This document shows positions 17,939 through 25,549 of a DNA stretch of 61,625 nucleotides, one piece after another. How positions within the stretch are numbered: position 1 is the first letter of the stretch; each line of letters opens with the position of its first letter. This stretch comes from Cryobacterium glaciale. GTDB taxonomy: Bacteria > Actinomycetota > Actinomycetes > Actinomycetales > Microbacteriaceae. The notes under the pieces are model-generated. The model had not been told where the DNA came from, made no database searches, and saw only the letters and a list, made by a program, of their open reading frames with translations. Position numbers and translations under genes: made by a program. Location: assembly GCF_004402535.1 (NCBI RefSeq), contig NZ_SOEY01000008.1, positions 306,732 through 368,356 on the forward strand, given 5' to 3'.

Positions 17939-18466
17939 ATGACTATTTCAGCACAGACAGCCACACCGTTCGACAGTATTGACCTGCGCAACACCCTGGG
18001 CAAGTTTGCGACGGGCGTAACCGTCATCACCGCCCGCGGTGTCGATGGGCGGCCGGTCGGAATGACCGCGAACTCGTTCACCTCCGTTTCGTTGGATCCG
18101 CCATTGTTGCTGTTCTGCCTGGCGAATTCCGCGCGGAGCCTGCCCGACTTCGTGGCTGCCGAGTCCTTCGCCATTCACGTGCTCTCGGCCGATCAGCATC
18201 TGGTGTCGCGCCAATTCGCCACCCCGGCGGCCGACAAATTCGCGGGACTCAAGGTGACCGAGGACGAAGCCGGCGTGCCGGAAATCGAGGGAGTCCTCGC
18301 CCGATTCTCGTGCCGGACCGTGTCGCGCAATCAGGAGGGAGACCACACGATTTTCATCGGCCAGGTGCAGACCTATAAGAAGCTCGACGGCGACCCATTG
18401 CTGTTCTTCTCCGGCGGGTACCGGCTCTCCCAAGAGCACCCGGCCGTGCCCAGCCGGCGACAGTAG
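17939..18466 (+). CDS. NAD(P)H:flavin oxidoreductase (StyB/HpaC-like)
   Basis: A 175-residue flavin-reductase-domain protein: FATGVTVITARGVDGRPVGMTAN near residues 22-45 and the LDPPLLLFCLANSARSLP segment are family signatures; GQVQTYKKLDGDPLLFFSGGY closes the domain. It should supply reduced flavin to the StyA-like oxygenase two genes upstream. GGAAAGGGCAAGGCA gives a clear ribosome site before the ATG. It is the last gene of the catabolic series; no hairpin terminator with a T-run is evident in the 102 bases that follow. Confidence 0.9.
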   Translation: MTISAQTATPFDSIDLRNTLGKFATGVTVITARGVDGRPVGMTANSFTSVSLDPPLLLFCLANSARSLPDFVAAESFAIHVLSADQHLVSRQFATPAADKFAGLKVTEDEAGVPEIEGVLARFSCRTVSRNQEGDHTIFIGQVQTYKKLDGDPLLFFSGGYRLSQEHPAVPSRRQ

Positions 18467-18568
18467 GCGGCAGCGGCAGCGGCGTCGTGCCAGGGACGGA
18501 TTTCCCAGGCGGTAGGTGGCGCGGTGGCCGAGCACGACGTCGTCGCACCGTCCCCATAGGCTGGTTCC

Positions 18569-19426
18569 ATGACAGACAGCGCACTTATCGGGCCCGTCGC
18601 CGGACCTGATCTGCATGTCATGAGTTTCAACATCCGTCGACGCCTACCGCACCTCAACCCGCGCAGCCCCGATCGGTGGGTGCACCGCCGGTCGCTGCTG
18701 AAACGACTGCTCGAGGCGGAACGGCCTGCGCTGCTCGGCGTGCAAGAAGCGCTGTTCGACCAGGCGAACTTCGTGCGTCACGCGCTCGGCGAGCGTTACC
18801 GTTCGATCGGCCATGGCCGAGAAGCCAACACGGGCGGGGAAGGCTGCCCGATCGTCTACGATTCCCGTCGACTGCGCGTACTCGACTGGAAGCAGACGGC
18901 GCTCTCGGACACACCCGAGGTTCCGGGCTCCACCTCGTGGGGCAACCGCACTCCGCGCGTCGTCGTTGACGCGCTCTTTCACGACATCGCCACCGGCATC
19001 GACTTTCAGGCCGTGAACACGCACTTTGACCACCGCTCCCGCATCTCGCGGCTGCGATCCGCCGACGCGCTTCGCCGAATGGTGGCTGGTTCGCCGCTGC
19101 CCACCGTCGTGACCGGGGATTTCAACACGGATGCGAAGACGGCACCCTATGCCCGCCTCACCGGCCAGGGCTCGCTGCTGGATGCCTGGGACACAGCAGA
19201 CGAACGCCTCACCGACGAGTGGGGAACGTTCCTGAATTACCGTCCGTCGCGGGGCAATCACAAACGCATCGATTGGATCTTGGTCACGCCCGGCGTCACC
19301 GTGCTGAAGGCCGCCATTAACGTGAAGCGCTATGAGGGCGGCTGGCCGTCGGACCACGCCGCGATACACGCCGTCGTGAATGTCACCGGCACAGCCCCCG
19401 AAACTCGAGAAGTGACTTCGCGCTGA
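18569..19426 (+). CDS. Endonuclease/exonuclease/phosphatase-family hydrolase
   Basis: A 285-residue EEP-fold protein: MSFNIRR near 18-24, GVQEALFDQ near 55, catalytic VVTGDFNTD near 168-176 and C-terminal SDHAAIHAV. Length and the lack of a signal peptide fit a cytosolic phosphodiesterase of unknown substrate. CATAGGCT lies seven bases before the ATG with no Shine-Dalgarno, consistent with a leaderless mRNA. It is separate from the catabolic operon by 102 bp and has no obvious functional link to it. Confidence 0.85.
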   Translation: MTDSALIGPVAGPDLHVMSFNIRRRLPHLNPRSPDRWVHRRSLLKRLLEAERPALLGVQEALFDQANFVRHALGERYRSIGHGREANTGGEGCPIVYDSRRLRVLDWKQTALSDTPEVPGSTSWGNRTPRVVVDALFHDIATGIDFQAVNTHFDHRSRISRLRSADALRRMVAGSPLPTVVTGDFNTDAKTAPYARLTGQGSLLDAWDTADERLTDEWGTFLNYRPSRGNHKRIDWILVTPGVTVLKAAINVKRYEGGWPSDHAAIHAVVNVTGTAPETREVTSR

Positions 19427-19644
19427 CCTGTTTTGCAGGAGGCGCCGAACCTGGCAGATTGAGATTTACTCGCCGGGCGGTAGGCGCCGCAGGGTTGTGA
19501 GAGGAATCGAAGGCAGCCGTCGGCCACGAGCGTTCGCAGGATCAGTCGGGCGTCGGTGGAGTCCATGCCAAATTGGGCCCGTAAAAGTTGATCTTCGACG
19601 TCGTAGCCCCGATCAAGGTTTTTCCATGGAGATAACGGGAAGCT

Positions 19645-20274
19645 ATGCGCATGGTTTCTCAGATGAGCGCTAAGGGGGTCGCGCCAACACGTCGCTCCGA
19701 CGAATCCGCGATGGACGGCGATATACCGGCAGACCGCGGACACTCCGCTGCTGACTTCCAGCCGTCTAGTCGCTCCGTTGCCATGCGTCGTCGCTGGCTC
19801 ATGGTCGCTGCCAGCGTGCTGTGCCTGCTCCTCGTTGGGGCAGTCTTTCTACGCCTGACCGGCCCGGCAGAGCCGAGCGCCCCATTGGGCGCTTCTGTGG
19901 TCGTTGACGGTGGTGTGGCACGCATTAACGGGGTGATCCCGTTGGAAATCGATGGATGGTTGCCGACCCGGCCCGCTCCGGAATTGAGCGGCGCGGCGCA
20001 ACCGGGAACCCACCGGGTACGCGTGTTGGTCGAACTGACGGCGCTGGAGCCACAAGGCGTGGAATTCGTCGCTGCGGACTACTCCATCGAAGGTCTCGGT
20101 GTCACTGTTCCGGCGGTGCTGTGGTCATCCCCGACCCGGCAGGCGGTCGGGCAGGGCGAAACAATTTTGGCCACGCTGGTGTTCGAGATACCCAATAAGG
20201 CGATTGCGCTGGTGTTGGAAATCAACCAGAACGCGCGGCTCTCCCTAGGCGTCGAACACCACGTCGGTCGGTGA
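19645..20274 (+). CDS. Membrane-anchored protein of unknown function upstream of a multicopper oxidase
   Basis: A 209-residue protein not recognised by family. A polar N-terminus (1-50) precedes one hydrophobic helix (about 54-73, WLMVAASVLCLLLVGAVFL), then a beta-rich extracytoplasmic domain with GVIPLEIDGWLPTRP and HRVRVLVELTALEP segments. It resembles a signal-anchored surface protein. ATG 19651 or the internal ATG of MSAKG are alternative starts. Lying 118 bp before a Tat-exported multicopper oxidase and a signal peptidase, it may be part of the same secretion or oxidation module, and possibly a substrate of that peptidase. Confidence 0.65.
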   Translation: MRMVSQMSAKGVAPTRRSDESAMDGDIPADRGHSAADFQPSSRSVAMRRRWLMVAASVLCLLLVGAVFLRLTGPAEPSAPLGASVVVDGGVARINGVIPLEIDGWLPTRPAPELSGAAQPGTHRVRVLVELTALEPQGVEFVAADYSIEGLGVTVPAVLWSSPTRQAVGQGETILATLVFEIPNKAIALVLEINQNARLSLGVEHHVGR

Positions 20275-20392
20275 GGAGAGCCGCCCCTGGCGGGTCACCG
20301 GTGCAAGATTTTCCCAAGGTGAGGGGTGCAGTATCGGCTTCAAAATGAGGGGTTCAGAGGCTCCAAATTAGCAGTGTGAGGTGAGTTCCAAA

Positions 20393-22009
20393 ATGGCTAT
20401 TTCCCGTCGGCAGGTTCTATTGCTGGGTGGTCTGGGAGCGGTGGGGGTGGGGGCTCTGTCGCTACCGCTACGAGCAGTCGAAGCGAAATCCGTGAGTGTG
20501 CTCGATCCTGCCGAGATGCCTCGACCCTTTCGAACATCGTTTGTTCAAGCCCCTATGTTGAGGCCCGATTCGATCGGTATCGATCCGGTGAACGGAGCGC
20601 CCGTCAAATATTTCTCCGTCACTGAGAAGGCGGCCAGCGCCTCCATTCTTCCCCGGCTCACAACCCCGATCCTCGGCTACAACGGTATTTATCCCGGCCC
20701 CACCATAAGCGTCGATCAGGGCACCAAGGTCGTGCTGCGCGTGCGCAACCAGCTGCCCACCACGCATCCGATAGACGGCCATCTGCTTTTCTCCTCCACG
20801 CACCTGCACGGCTCGGCCTCTCTGCCGCAATTCGATGGTTATGCCAGCGACGTCACCAACCCCGGATTTCGGAAGGACTACCACTACCCGAACTTTCAGC
20901 CGGCCCGCACGCTGTGGTACCACGACCATGCCGTGCATTACACGGCCCTCAACGTCTATTCGGGGCTGGCCGCGCAGTACCACATGCACGACCCGCTCGA
21001 ACGCCTGCTCCTTCCGCAGGGAGAGTTCGATGTGGCACTGACCATCACCGACGCCATGTTCGCTCGAAACGGCGCTCTCGGCTACGACGACAGTGACCAG
21101 TCCGGGCTCTGGGGTGACGTTATCCTGGTCAATGGCAGGCCGTGGCCGGTCATGAAGGTCAAGAAACGCATCTACCGCTTTCGGGTGATGAACGCGTGCA
21201 TCTCCCGTTCCCTCCGCCCCGCCTTGAGCACGGGAGAAGCGGTCACGATCGTCGCCACCGACGGAGGTCTTGTACCGGTCTCACAGCGCGTGGCCAGCTG
21301 GCGGCACAGCCCCGCCGAACGCTACGAGATCCTCATCGATTTTCGCAGGTACACGACTGGACAGCGGATCGTGCTGCGCAACCTATCCAACAAAAACAAC
21401 GTCGACTACGACTTCACCAATCGGATCATGGCCTTCGATGTTGTCGAGGATACGGTTGACACGAGCGACCCCACCTGGAATACGATCCCCGGGCAGCTCG
21501 CGAGCGATAACGAGATCATGTCGCGCCAACCGGCTGCGGCGACCAAGGAACGCAAGTTCCGGTTCAAGCGCGACGATCTCACGGGAATGTGGACCATCGA
21601 CGGCGTCACCTGGAAAGACGTCATTGCGAGCGGATTCACCAAGGTGGCGGCGAATCCGGATCTCAACGACGTCGAAATTTGGGAGTTCGAGAACAGCTCC
21701 GGCGGATGGTTCCACCCCGTGCACATCCACTTGATTGATTTCAAGATCCTGAGCCGCAACGGGCGGGCACCCTTCGCCTACGAAAAGGGGCCCAAAGACG
21801 TCGTGTACGTGGGCGAGGGCGAAACGGTTCGGCTCCTCATGAAATTCGGGCCACACCGGGGCAGATATATGATCCACTGCCACAACCTCGTGCACGAGGA
21901 CCACGACATGATGGTGCAATTTCGCGTTGGACCCGCGGATGAGATGGACGAAATCACGAACAATCCCATCACGGCGGCGCCGGCGCAATGGGACACCGGG
22001 ACGTCTTGA
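20393..22009 (+). CDS. Tat-exported multicopper oxidase (CotA/bilirubin oxidase type)
   Basis: About 538 residues. A twin-arginine leader (SRRQVLLLGG, residues about 3-12) directs folded export. All four copper-binding motifs are intact: STHLHGS near 145, WYHDHAVH near 180, HPVHIHLIDF near 445 and HCHNLVHEDHDMM near 498-510, so T1, T2 and T3 coppers should be present. The sequence between resembles CotA-like laccases and phenoxazinone-type enzymes. AGGTGAG seven bases upstream supports ATG 20393 over GTG 20381. Probable extracellular oxidation of phenolics or metal ions. The next gene, a signal peptidase, overlaps its end. Confidence 0.92.
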   Translation: MAISRRQVLLLGGLGAVGVGALSLPLRAVEAKSVSVLDPAEMPRPFRTSFVQAPMLRPDSIGIDPVNGAPVKYFSVTEKAASASILPRLTTPILGYNGIYPGPTISVDQGTKVVLRVRNQLPTTHPIDGHLLFSSTHLHGSASLPQFDGYASDVTNPGFRKDYHYPNFQPARTLWYHDHAVHYTALNVYSGLAAQYHMHDPLERLLLPQGEFDVALTITDAMFARNGALGYDDSDQSGLWGDVILVNGRPWPVMKVKKRIYRFRVMNACISRSLRPALSTGEAVTIVATDGGLVPVSQRVASWRHSPAERYEILIDFRRYTTGQRIVLRNLSNKNNVDYDFTNRIMAFDVVEDTVDTSDPTWNTIPGQLASDNEIMSRQPAAATKERKFRFKRDDLTGMWTIDGVTWKDVIASGFTKVAANPDLNDVEIWEFENSSGGWFHPVHIHLIDFKILSRNGRAPFAYEKGPKDVVYVGEGETVRLLMKFGPHRGRYMIHCHNLVHEDHDMMVQFRVGPADEMDEITNNPITAAPAQWDTGTS

Positions 22010-22536
22010 CCGGGATGAGCGGTGTTCGGGTGCCGGTGGTCGGGCGTCGGGGCTCGAATGCGGCGCGCATCCGGTGCTCCTCCATAATTGTTTTGAGCAT
22101 CGCCCTGATTCTGGGACTGCGTTTGTGGGTCTTTGAACCGTTGATGGTCAGCTCTGACAGCATGGAGCCCACGATCATGCGCGGCAGCACGGTTCTCCTG
22201 GTCAAGAGGTCACCGCCCGCGGATACCGTTACAGCCGGTCGGCTGGTGATTTTTCCCAGCCCCCAGGATGGCCAGACCACCCTGAAACGCGTGGTTGCCG
22301 TCGGTGGCGAGCAGGTTGCCATCAGAGATGCTGTTCTCTTCGTGAACGGCGTCAAAGTGGCCGAACCATTCGTGGATCACAGCCGTATTGACGGCACCTA
22401 CTTCGGCCCGGTGACCGTTCCACCGGGTCACGTCTTCGTGCTCGGCGACAACCGCGCCGTTTCCATCGATTCGCGCGAATTCGGCGCCGTATCGCTGGAG
22501 GACCTTGACGCAATACTGCTCTGGCCGCGCAACTGA
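21988..22536 (+). CDS. lepB: Signal peptidase I
   Basis: A 182-residue type I signal peptidase, single membrane helix about 30-48 (SSIIVLSIALILGLRLWVF). Catalytic Ser in SDSMEPT near 56-60 and general-base Lys in TLKRVVAVGG near 96-105, then GDNRAVSIDSREFG near 155-168, so it is the Ser-Lys bacterial type. It overlaps the multicopper oxidase gene by 22 bases; ATG 22015 is a possible shorter start. A dedicated peptidase in this operon could process the anchored protein or oxidase encoded upstream, or be an accessory LepB. Confidence 0.88.
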   Translation: MGHRDVLTGMSGVRVPVVGRRGSNAARIRCSSIIVLSIALILGLRLWVFEPLMVSSDSMEPTIMRGSTVLLVKRSPPADTVTAGRLVIFPSPQDGQTTLKRVVAVGGEQVAIRDAVLFVNGVKVAEPFVDHSRIDGTYFGPVTVPPGHVFVLGDNRAVSIDSREFGAVSLEDLDAILLWPRN

Positions 22537-22640
22537 GCGTCGCGAAAAATACCCCGTTGTAGTCTCGCCCAGTTGCCATTGCGCGTTCACCTGCCGGTAA
22601 CCGCGATCGCCATCACCGTTGGCGGCGATTGCCTAACGTA

Positions 22641-22790
22641 GGTGGAGGTACCGACCTCAACGCATCGATTTCCGGCGTGCACCTTGTTGCGGCCACCACC
22701 GGGATCGGCATGACGACCGGTCTCGGCCTCGCCGAGCACGTCATGGCCTCTGTCTGCGATTCCATCCCCTCATTGAAAGGCACCCTATGA
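22641..22790 (+). pseudogene. 3' stump of a lost gene (FAD-dependent oxidoreductase-like) ahead of the phosphonate-type HAD gene
   Basis: An open frame without a credible start reads GGGTDLNASISGVHLVAA, then TTGIGMTTGLGLAEHV and ends in TGA at 22788-22790, overlapping the HAD start by four bases (ATGA). Such an overlap is what an intact upstream operon gene would leave. The glycine-rich end resembles the C-terminal FAD-binding segment of the oxidoreductases often found beside this HAD/ADH pair (TIGR03364 type), from memory. Upstream of 22641 the frame loses similarity, with a stop at 22560. Interpreted as a truncated relic; a chance frame is possible. Confidence 0.45.
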
Positions 22791-23533
22791 GCACCGCACC
22801 CCTCTCCCTCGATCTTGAGCTTGACGTTTTCGATACCGACGACGTTGACGTCGAGCTCGTCGTCTTCGACATGGCCGGCACCACGGTGAGCGACGACGGA
22901 CTCGTCGAACGGGCCTTCGTGCTCGCCGCCGAGCGCAGCGGCCTCGCCGACACCGCCGACCAGCTCGAGGAAGCCGTCGCGTTCGTGCGCGAGACCATGG
23001 GCCAGTCCAAGCTCGACGTCTTTCGCGAGCTGACCGATTCCGAAGAGGCGGCCGTCGCGGCGACCGCCGCGTTCGAAACCGCCTATGGGGAACTCGTCGA
23101 GCAGGTCGGTGTGACGGCGATCGCGGGCGCCGCCGACCTGTTCCAGGAACTCCGGGATGCCGGAGTGAAGGTGGCCCTCGTCACCGGATTCTCCCGGGCA
23201 ACGCAGGACACGCTCATCCAGAAACTCGGCTGGAGCGACCTCATCGACGTGAGTCTGTGCCCGGCCGAAGCCGGCCGTGGTCGCCCGTACCCCGACCTGC
23301 CGCTCACCGCGCTGCTGCGCACCGGGGCATCGAGCGTCGCCGCCATGGTCGTCGTCGGCGACACGGCGAGTGACATTCTCTCCGGCCTGAGTGCGGGTGC
23401 CGGCCTCGTCGTTGGTGTGCTCACCGGCACGCACGACACCGAGACCCTCGAGGATGCCGGGGCTGACGTCGTCATCGCGAGCGTCGCCGACCTCGCCGAG
23501 CTGCTCGGCCTGCGTGAGGACACGATCGAGTAG
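22787..23533 (+). CDS. Phosphonatase-like HAD hydrolase
   Basis: A 248-residue HAD-superfamily protein. Motif I is VVFDMAGTTV (nucleophile Asp near 26, with Ala-Gly-Thr as in phosphonatases), motif II VALVTGFSR near 130, motif III Lys/Arg region near 158-168, and motif IV VVVGDTASDI near 188-197. It fits the phosphonatase-like subgroup (TIGR03351) associated with putative phosphonate catabolism. AAAGG lies six bases before the ATG. The downstream gene begins two bases after the stop and is the usual partner dehydrogenase. A sugar-phosphate phosphatase is the alternative. Confidence 0.85.
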   Translation: MSTAPLSLDLELDVFDTDDVDVELVVFDMAGTTVSDDGLVERAFVLAAERSGLADTADQLEEAVAFVRETMGQSKLDVFRELTDSEEAAVAATAAFETAYGELVEQVGVTAIAGAADLFQELRDAGVKVALVTGFSRATQDTLIQKLGWSDLIDVSLCPAEAGRGRPYPDLPLTALLRTGASSVAAMVVVGDTASDILSGLSAGAGLVVGVLTGTHDTETLEDAGADVVIASVADLAELLGLREDTIE

Positions 23534-23535
23534 TC

Positions 23536-24735
23536 ATGCCCGAACACGATCCTCACCCAGCGTCGCCGGCGACCCTGACGGCCCGCCCAGTCGGCCGCGA
23601 GGTCGTTCTACCGCGCGCCGCGGAGGCCATGGTCTGGTCGGGTGTCGGCCTGCCGTCGGACGCCGTGGCGGTCCCCGGCGTGCTGCTGGGCCTCGGCGAT
23701 GTGCTGGTCGAGGTCGAGCTGGCCACGGTCTGCGGCTCCGACGTGCACACCGCCCTGGGTCACCGCCCGGCCAACAAGCCGCTCGTGCTCGGACACGAGC
23801 AGGTCGGTCGCATCGTTGCCGTCACCGAGAAGTCATATGCCGCAAATGGAATGTCTTTGCGGGTAGGCCAGCGAGTGGTCTGGTCGGTCACGGTGAGTTG
23901 CGGAACCTGCCCGCGCTGCCGTCGCGGCCTGCCCCAGAAGTGCATCGAATTGGCCAAGTACGGCCACGAGCGGATGCGGCGGGGCTGGGAACTCAGTGGC
24001 GGTTTCGCCACCCACGTGCAGGTGCGTGCCGGAACGGCCGTCGTGGTCGTCGATGAACAGGTTCCGGCGACGGTACTGGCGCCGGCCTCCTGCGCGACGG
24101 CCACCGTCGTCGCGGCGCTGGGTGCGGCATCCGCTCTCGTGCCGCTGGCCGGAGCGACGGTGCTGGTGACCGGCGCCGGCATGCTCGGCGTCACGGCCTG
24201 CGCGATGGCGACGGATGCCGGTGCCCTCGTTATCGTCAGCGACCCGGATGCCGCCCGCCGGCAGCTTGCGCTCGCCTTCGGCGCCGCGGCCGTCGCTGAC
24301 CCGGGTGCGCCGTGCGAGTCACCGACCGGGGTGGCGAGCGTGCTCACCGCGCTGCAGCAGGCCGGCGCCGCCGAGCCGACCATCGCCCTCGAACTGAGCG
24401 GCGCCCGGCCCGCCGTGAAGACGGCCATCGACCTGATCGGCATCGGCGGCGTGGTCGTGCTCGTCGGCAGCGTCTCGCCGGGGGAGGCCGTGGTGCTCGA
24501 CCCGGAGTCGATCGTGCGCCGCCTGGTCACCGTGCGCGGCGTGCACAATTACACCCCGGGCGATCTGGCGCAGGCGGTGGCCTATCTCAGCGGAGCCTGG
24601 CACCGGCATCCGTTCTCGGCCCTGGTCGGCGCGACCTTCGACCTCGCGAAAGCGGATGCCGCCCTCGCGCTGGCCGCGACTGCCCGCCATCCCCGCGTGG
24701 GCCTGACGCCGCAGCCGCCCGCGACCCTCGGCTGA
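23536..24735 (+). CDS. Zinc-type alcohol dehydrogenase, phosphonate-catabolism-associated type
   Basis: A 399-residue medium-chain dehydrogenase. Catalytic zinc ligands in CGSDVHT near 55 and GHE near 78; structural-zinc cysteines in CGTCPRC...C near 117-134; NAD(P)-binding VTGAGMLGVTA near 212-222. It is two bases from the phosphonatase-like HAD gene, a pairing recalled for the proposed phosphonate-associated alcohol dehydrogenases (TIGR03366). No phosphonate ABC transporter or C-P lyase gene is in view and the upstream gene appears truncated, so the pathway is probably incomplete here. Confidence 0.85.
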   Translation: MPEHDPHPASPATLTARPVGREVVLPRAAEAMVWSGVGLPSDAVAVPGVLLGLGDVLVEVELATVCGSDVHTALGHRPANKPLVLGHEQVGRIVAVTEKSYAANGMSLRVGQRVVWSVTVSCGTCPRCRRGLPQKCIELAKYGHERMRRGWELSGGFATHVQVRAGTAVVVVDEQVPATVLAPASCATATVVAALGAASALVPLAGATVLVTGAGMLGVTACAMATDAGALVIVSDPDAARRQLALAFGAAAVADPGAPCESPTGVASVLTALQQAGAAEPTIALELSGARPAVKTAIDLIGIGGVVVLVGSVSPGEAVVLDPESIVRRLVTVRGVHNYTPGDLAQAVAYLSGAWHRHPFSALVGATFDLAKADAALALAATARHPRVGLTPQPPATLG

Positions 24736-24767
24736 CCCGCCCAGCGGATGCTCGCGGCGTGACCGCT

Positions 24768-24827
24768 CCACCTCTGGGTCACCGCGCCAGCTAGAGGTGG
24801 CGCAGGGCCCGGCAACTGGCGCGGTGA
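24768..24827. repeat. Two interleaved perfect inverted repeats (pseudoknot-like)
   Basis: Pair 1: CCACCTCT (24768-24775) with AGAGGTGG (24793-24800). Pair 2: TCACCGCGCCAG (24779-24790) with CTGGCGCGGTGA (24816-24827), twelve matching bases. The left arm of pair 2 lies inside the loop of pair 1 and its right arm outside, so the two stems interleave as in an H-type pseudoknot. It lies between the dehydrogenase gene and the tetR gene and could act as terminator or RNA element. Confidence 0.6.
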
Positions 24828-24877
24828 TCACCTACCTGAGCGTTCGCCGGGAAACCTGCATCACTGTAATTATGCAG

Positions 24878-24902
24878 TTGCGCAAAAACGCAGTGTGCGC
24901 AA
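24878..24902. promoter_or_regulatory. Inverted repeat upstream of tetR (probable TetR operator)
   Basis: TTGCGCA (24878-24884) and TGCGCAA (24896-24902) are perfect 7-bp arms around an 11-bp spacer, ending eleven bases before the GTG start. The geometry and position fit an autoregulatory TetR operator controlling the tetR-exporter operon. An AT-rich TAATTAT stretch just upstream may be the -10 region. Confidence 0.55.
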
Positions 24903-24913
24903 GAATTGCTCGA

Positions 24914-25549
24914 GTGATAATCGAACTGAACCTCGGCCTGCGTGACCGCAAACGCATCGAAACGCGCCTGCGGCTCGAAGATGCCGCGGTCACCCTGGTG
25001 CTGCGGGACGGCCTCGAACACACCACGGTCGACGCGATCAGCGAACTGGCCGACGTGTCTCCGCGCACCTTCTTCAACTATTTCGAAAGCAAGGATGCCG
25101 CGATCCTCGGCCTGCGCCAGGTCGAAATTGCAGCGACCGAGCTGGAACGACACTGCGACCGTGTGGCCGAACACGGGCTGATCGACTCGGTCATCCACCT
25201 GCTGCTGACCGTGATCGGCCCGCCATCGACGCGCCCGACCATGAAAGACGACCGGCTGGAGATCCTGCGCCGACACCCGCAACTGCTCACCACCCAGCTC
25301 GCCCAGTTCACCCAGCTGACCACCGAGGTCACGGGTGCGGTCGCCGCCGTGGTGGCGCGGGACGCGCGCTTCGCGAGCGGCTCACCGGCCGAGCTGGCGG
25401 CATCCGCTGAACTGGTGCTCGCCCTCTGCGGCGGCGCGGTGCGGGTGGCAGTGAAGGAATGGGCTGAAACCGACGCCGACGGCGCGGCCGAACGACTTGA
25501 ATCACGAGCAATCTCGCTCGCCAGAGAGGTAACCGAAAGACTTTCATGA
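24914..25549 (+). CDS. TetR-family regulator of the adjacent DHA2 exporter
   Basis: About 211 residues from GTG 24914: helix-turn-helix at about 20-60 (DAISELADVSPRTFFNYFESK), then a ligand-binding C-terminal domain. A longer frame starting at 24797 would translate through the operator-like palindrome, so the GTG is preferred; ATG 24872 is another option. The stop overlaps the exporter start (ATGA), giving a tetR-mfs operon, the common layout for drug-inducible efflux repressors. Confidence 0.85.
   Translation: MIIELNLGLRDRKRIETRLRLEDAAVTLVLRDGLEHTTVDAISELADVSPRTFFNYFESKDAAILGLRQVEIAATELERHCDRVAEHGLIDSVIHLLLTVIGPPSTRPTMKDDRLEILRRHPQLLTTQLAQFTQLTTEVTGAVAAVVARDARFASGSPAELAASAELVLALCGGAVRVAVKEWAETDADGAAERLESRAISLAREVTERLS

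Noticed and set aside
19330..19743. A 137-codon minus-strand frame between the EEP and anchored-protein genes
   Set aside because: Overlaps the EEP gene end, has no ribosome site and matches nothing recognisable.
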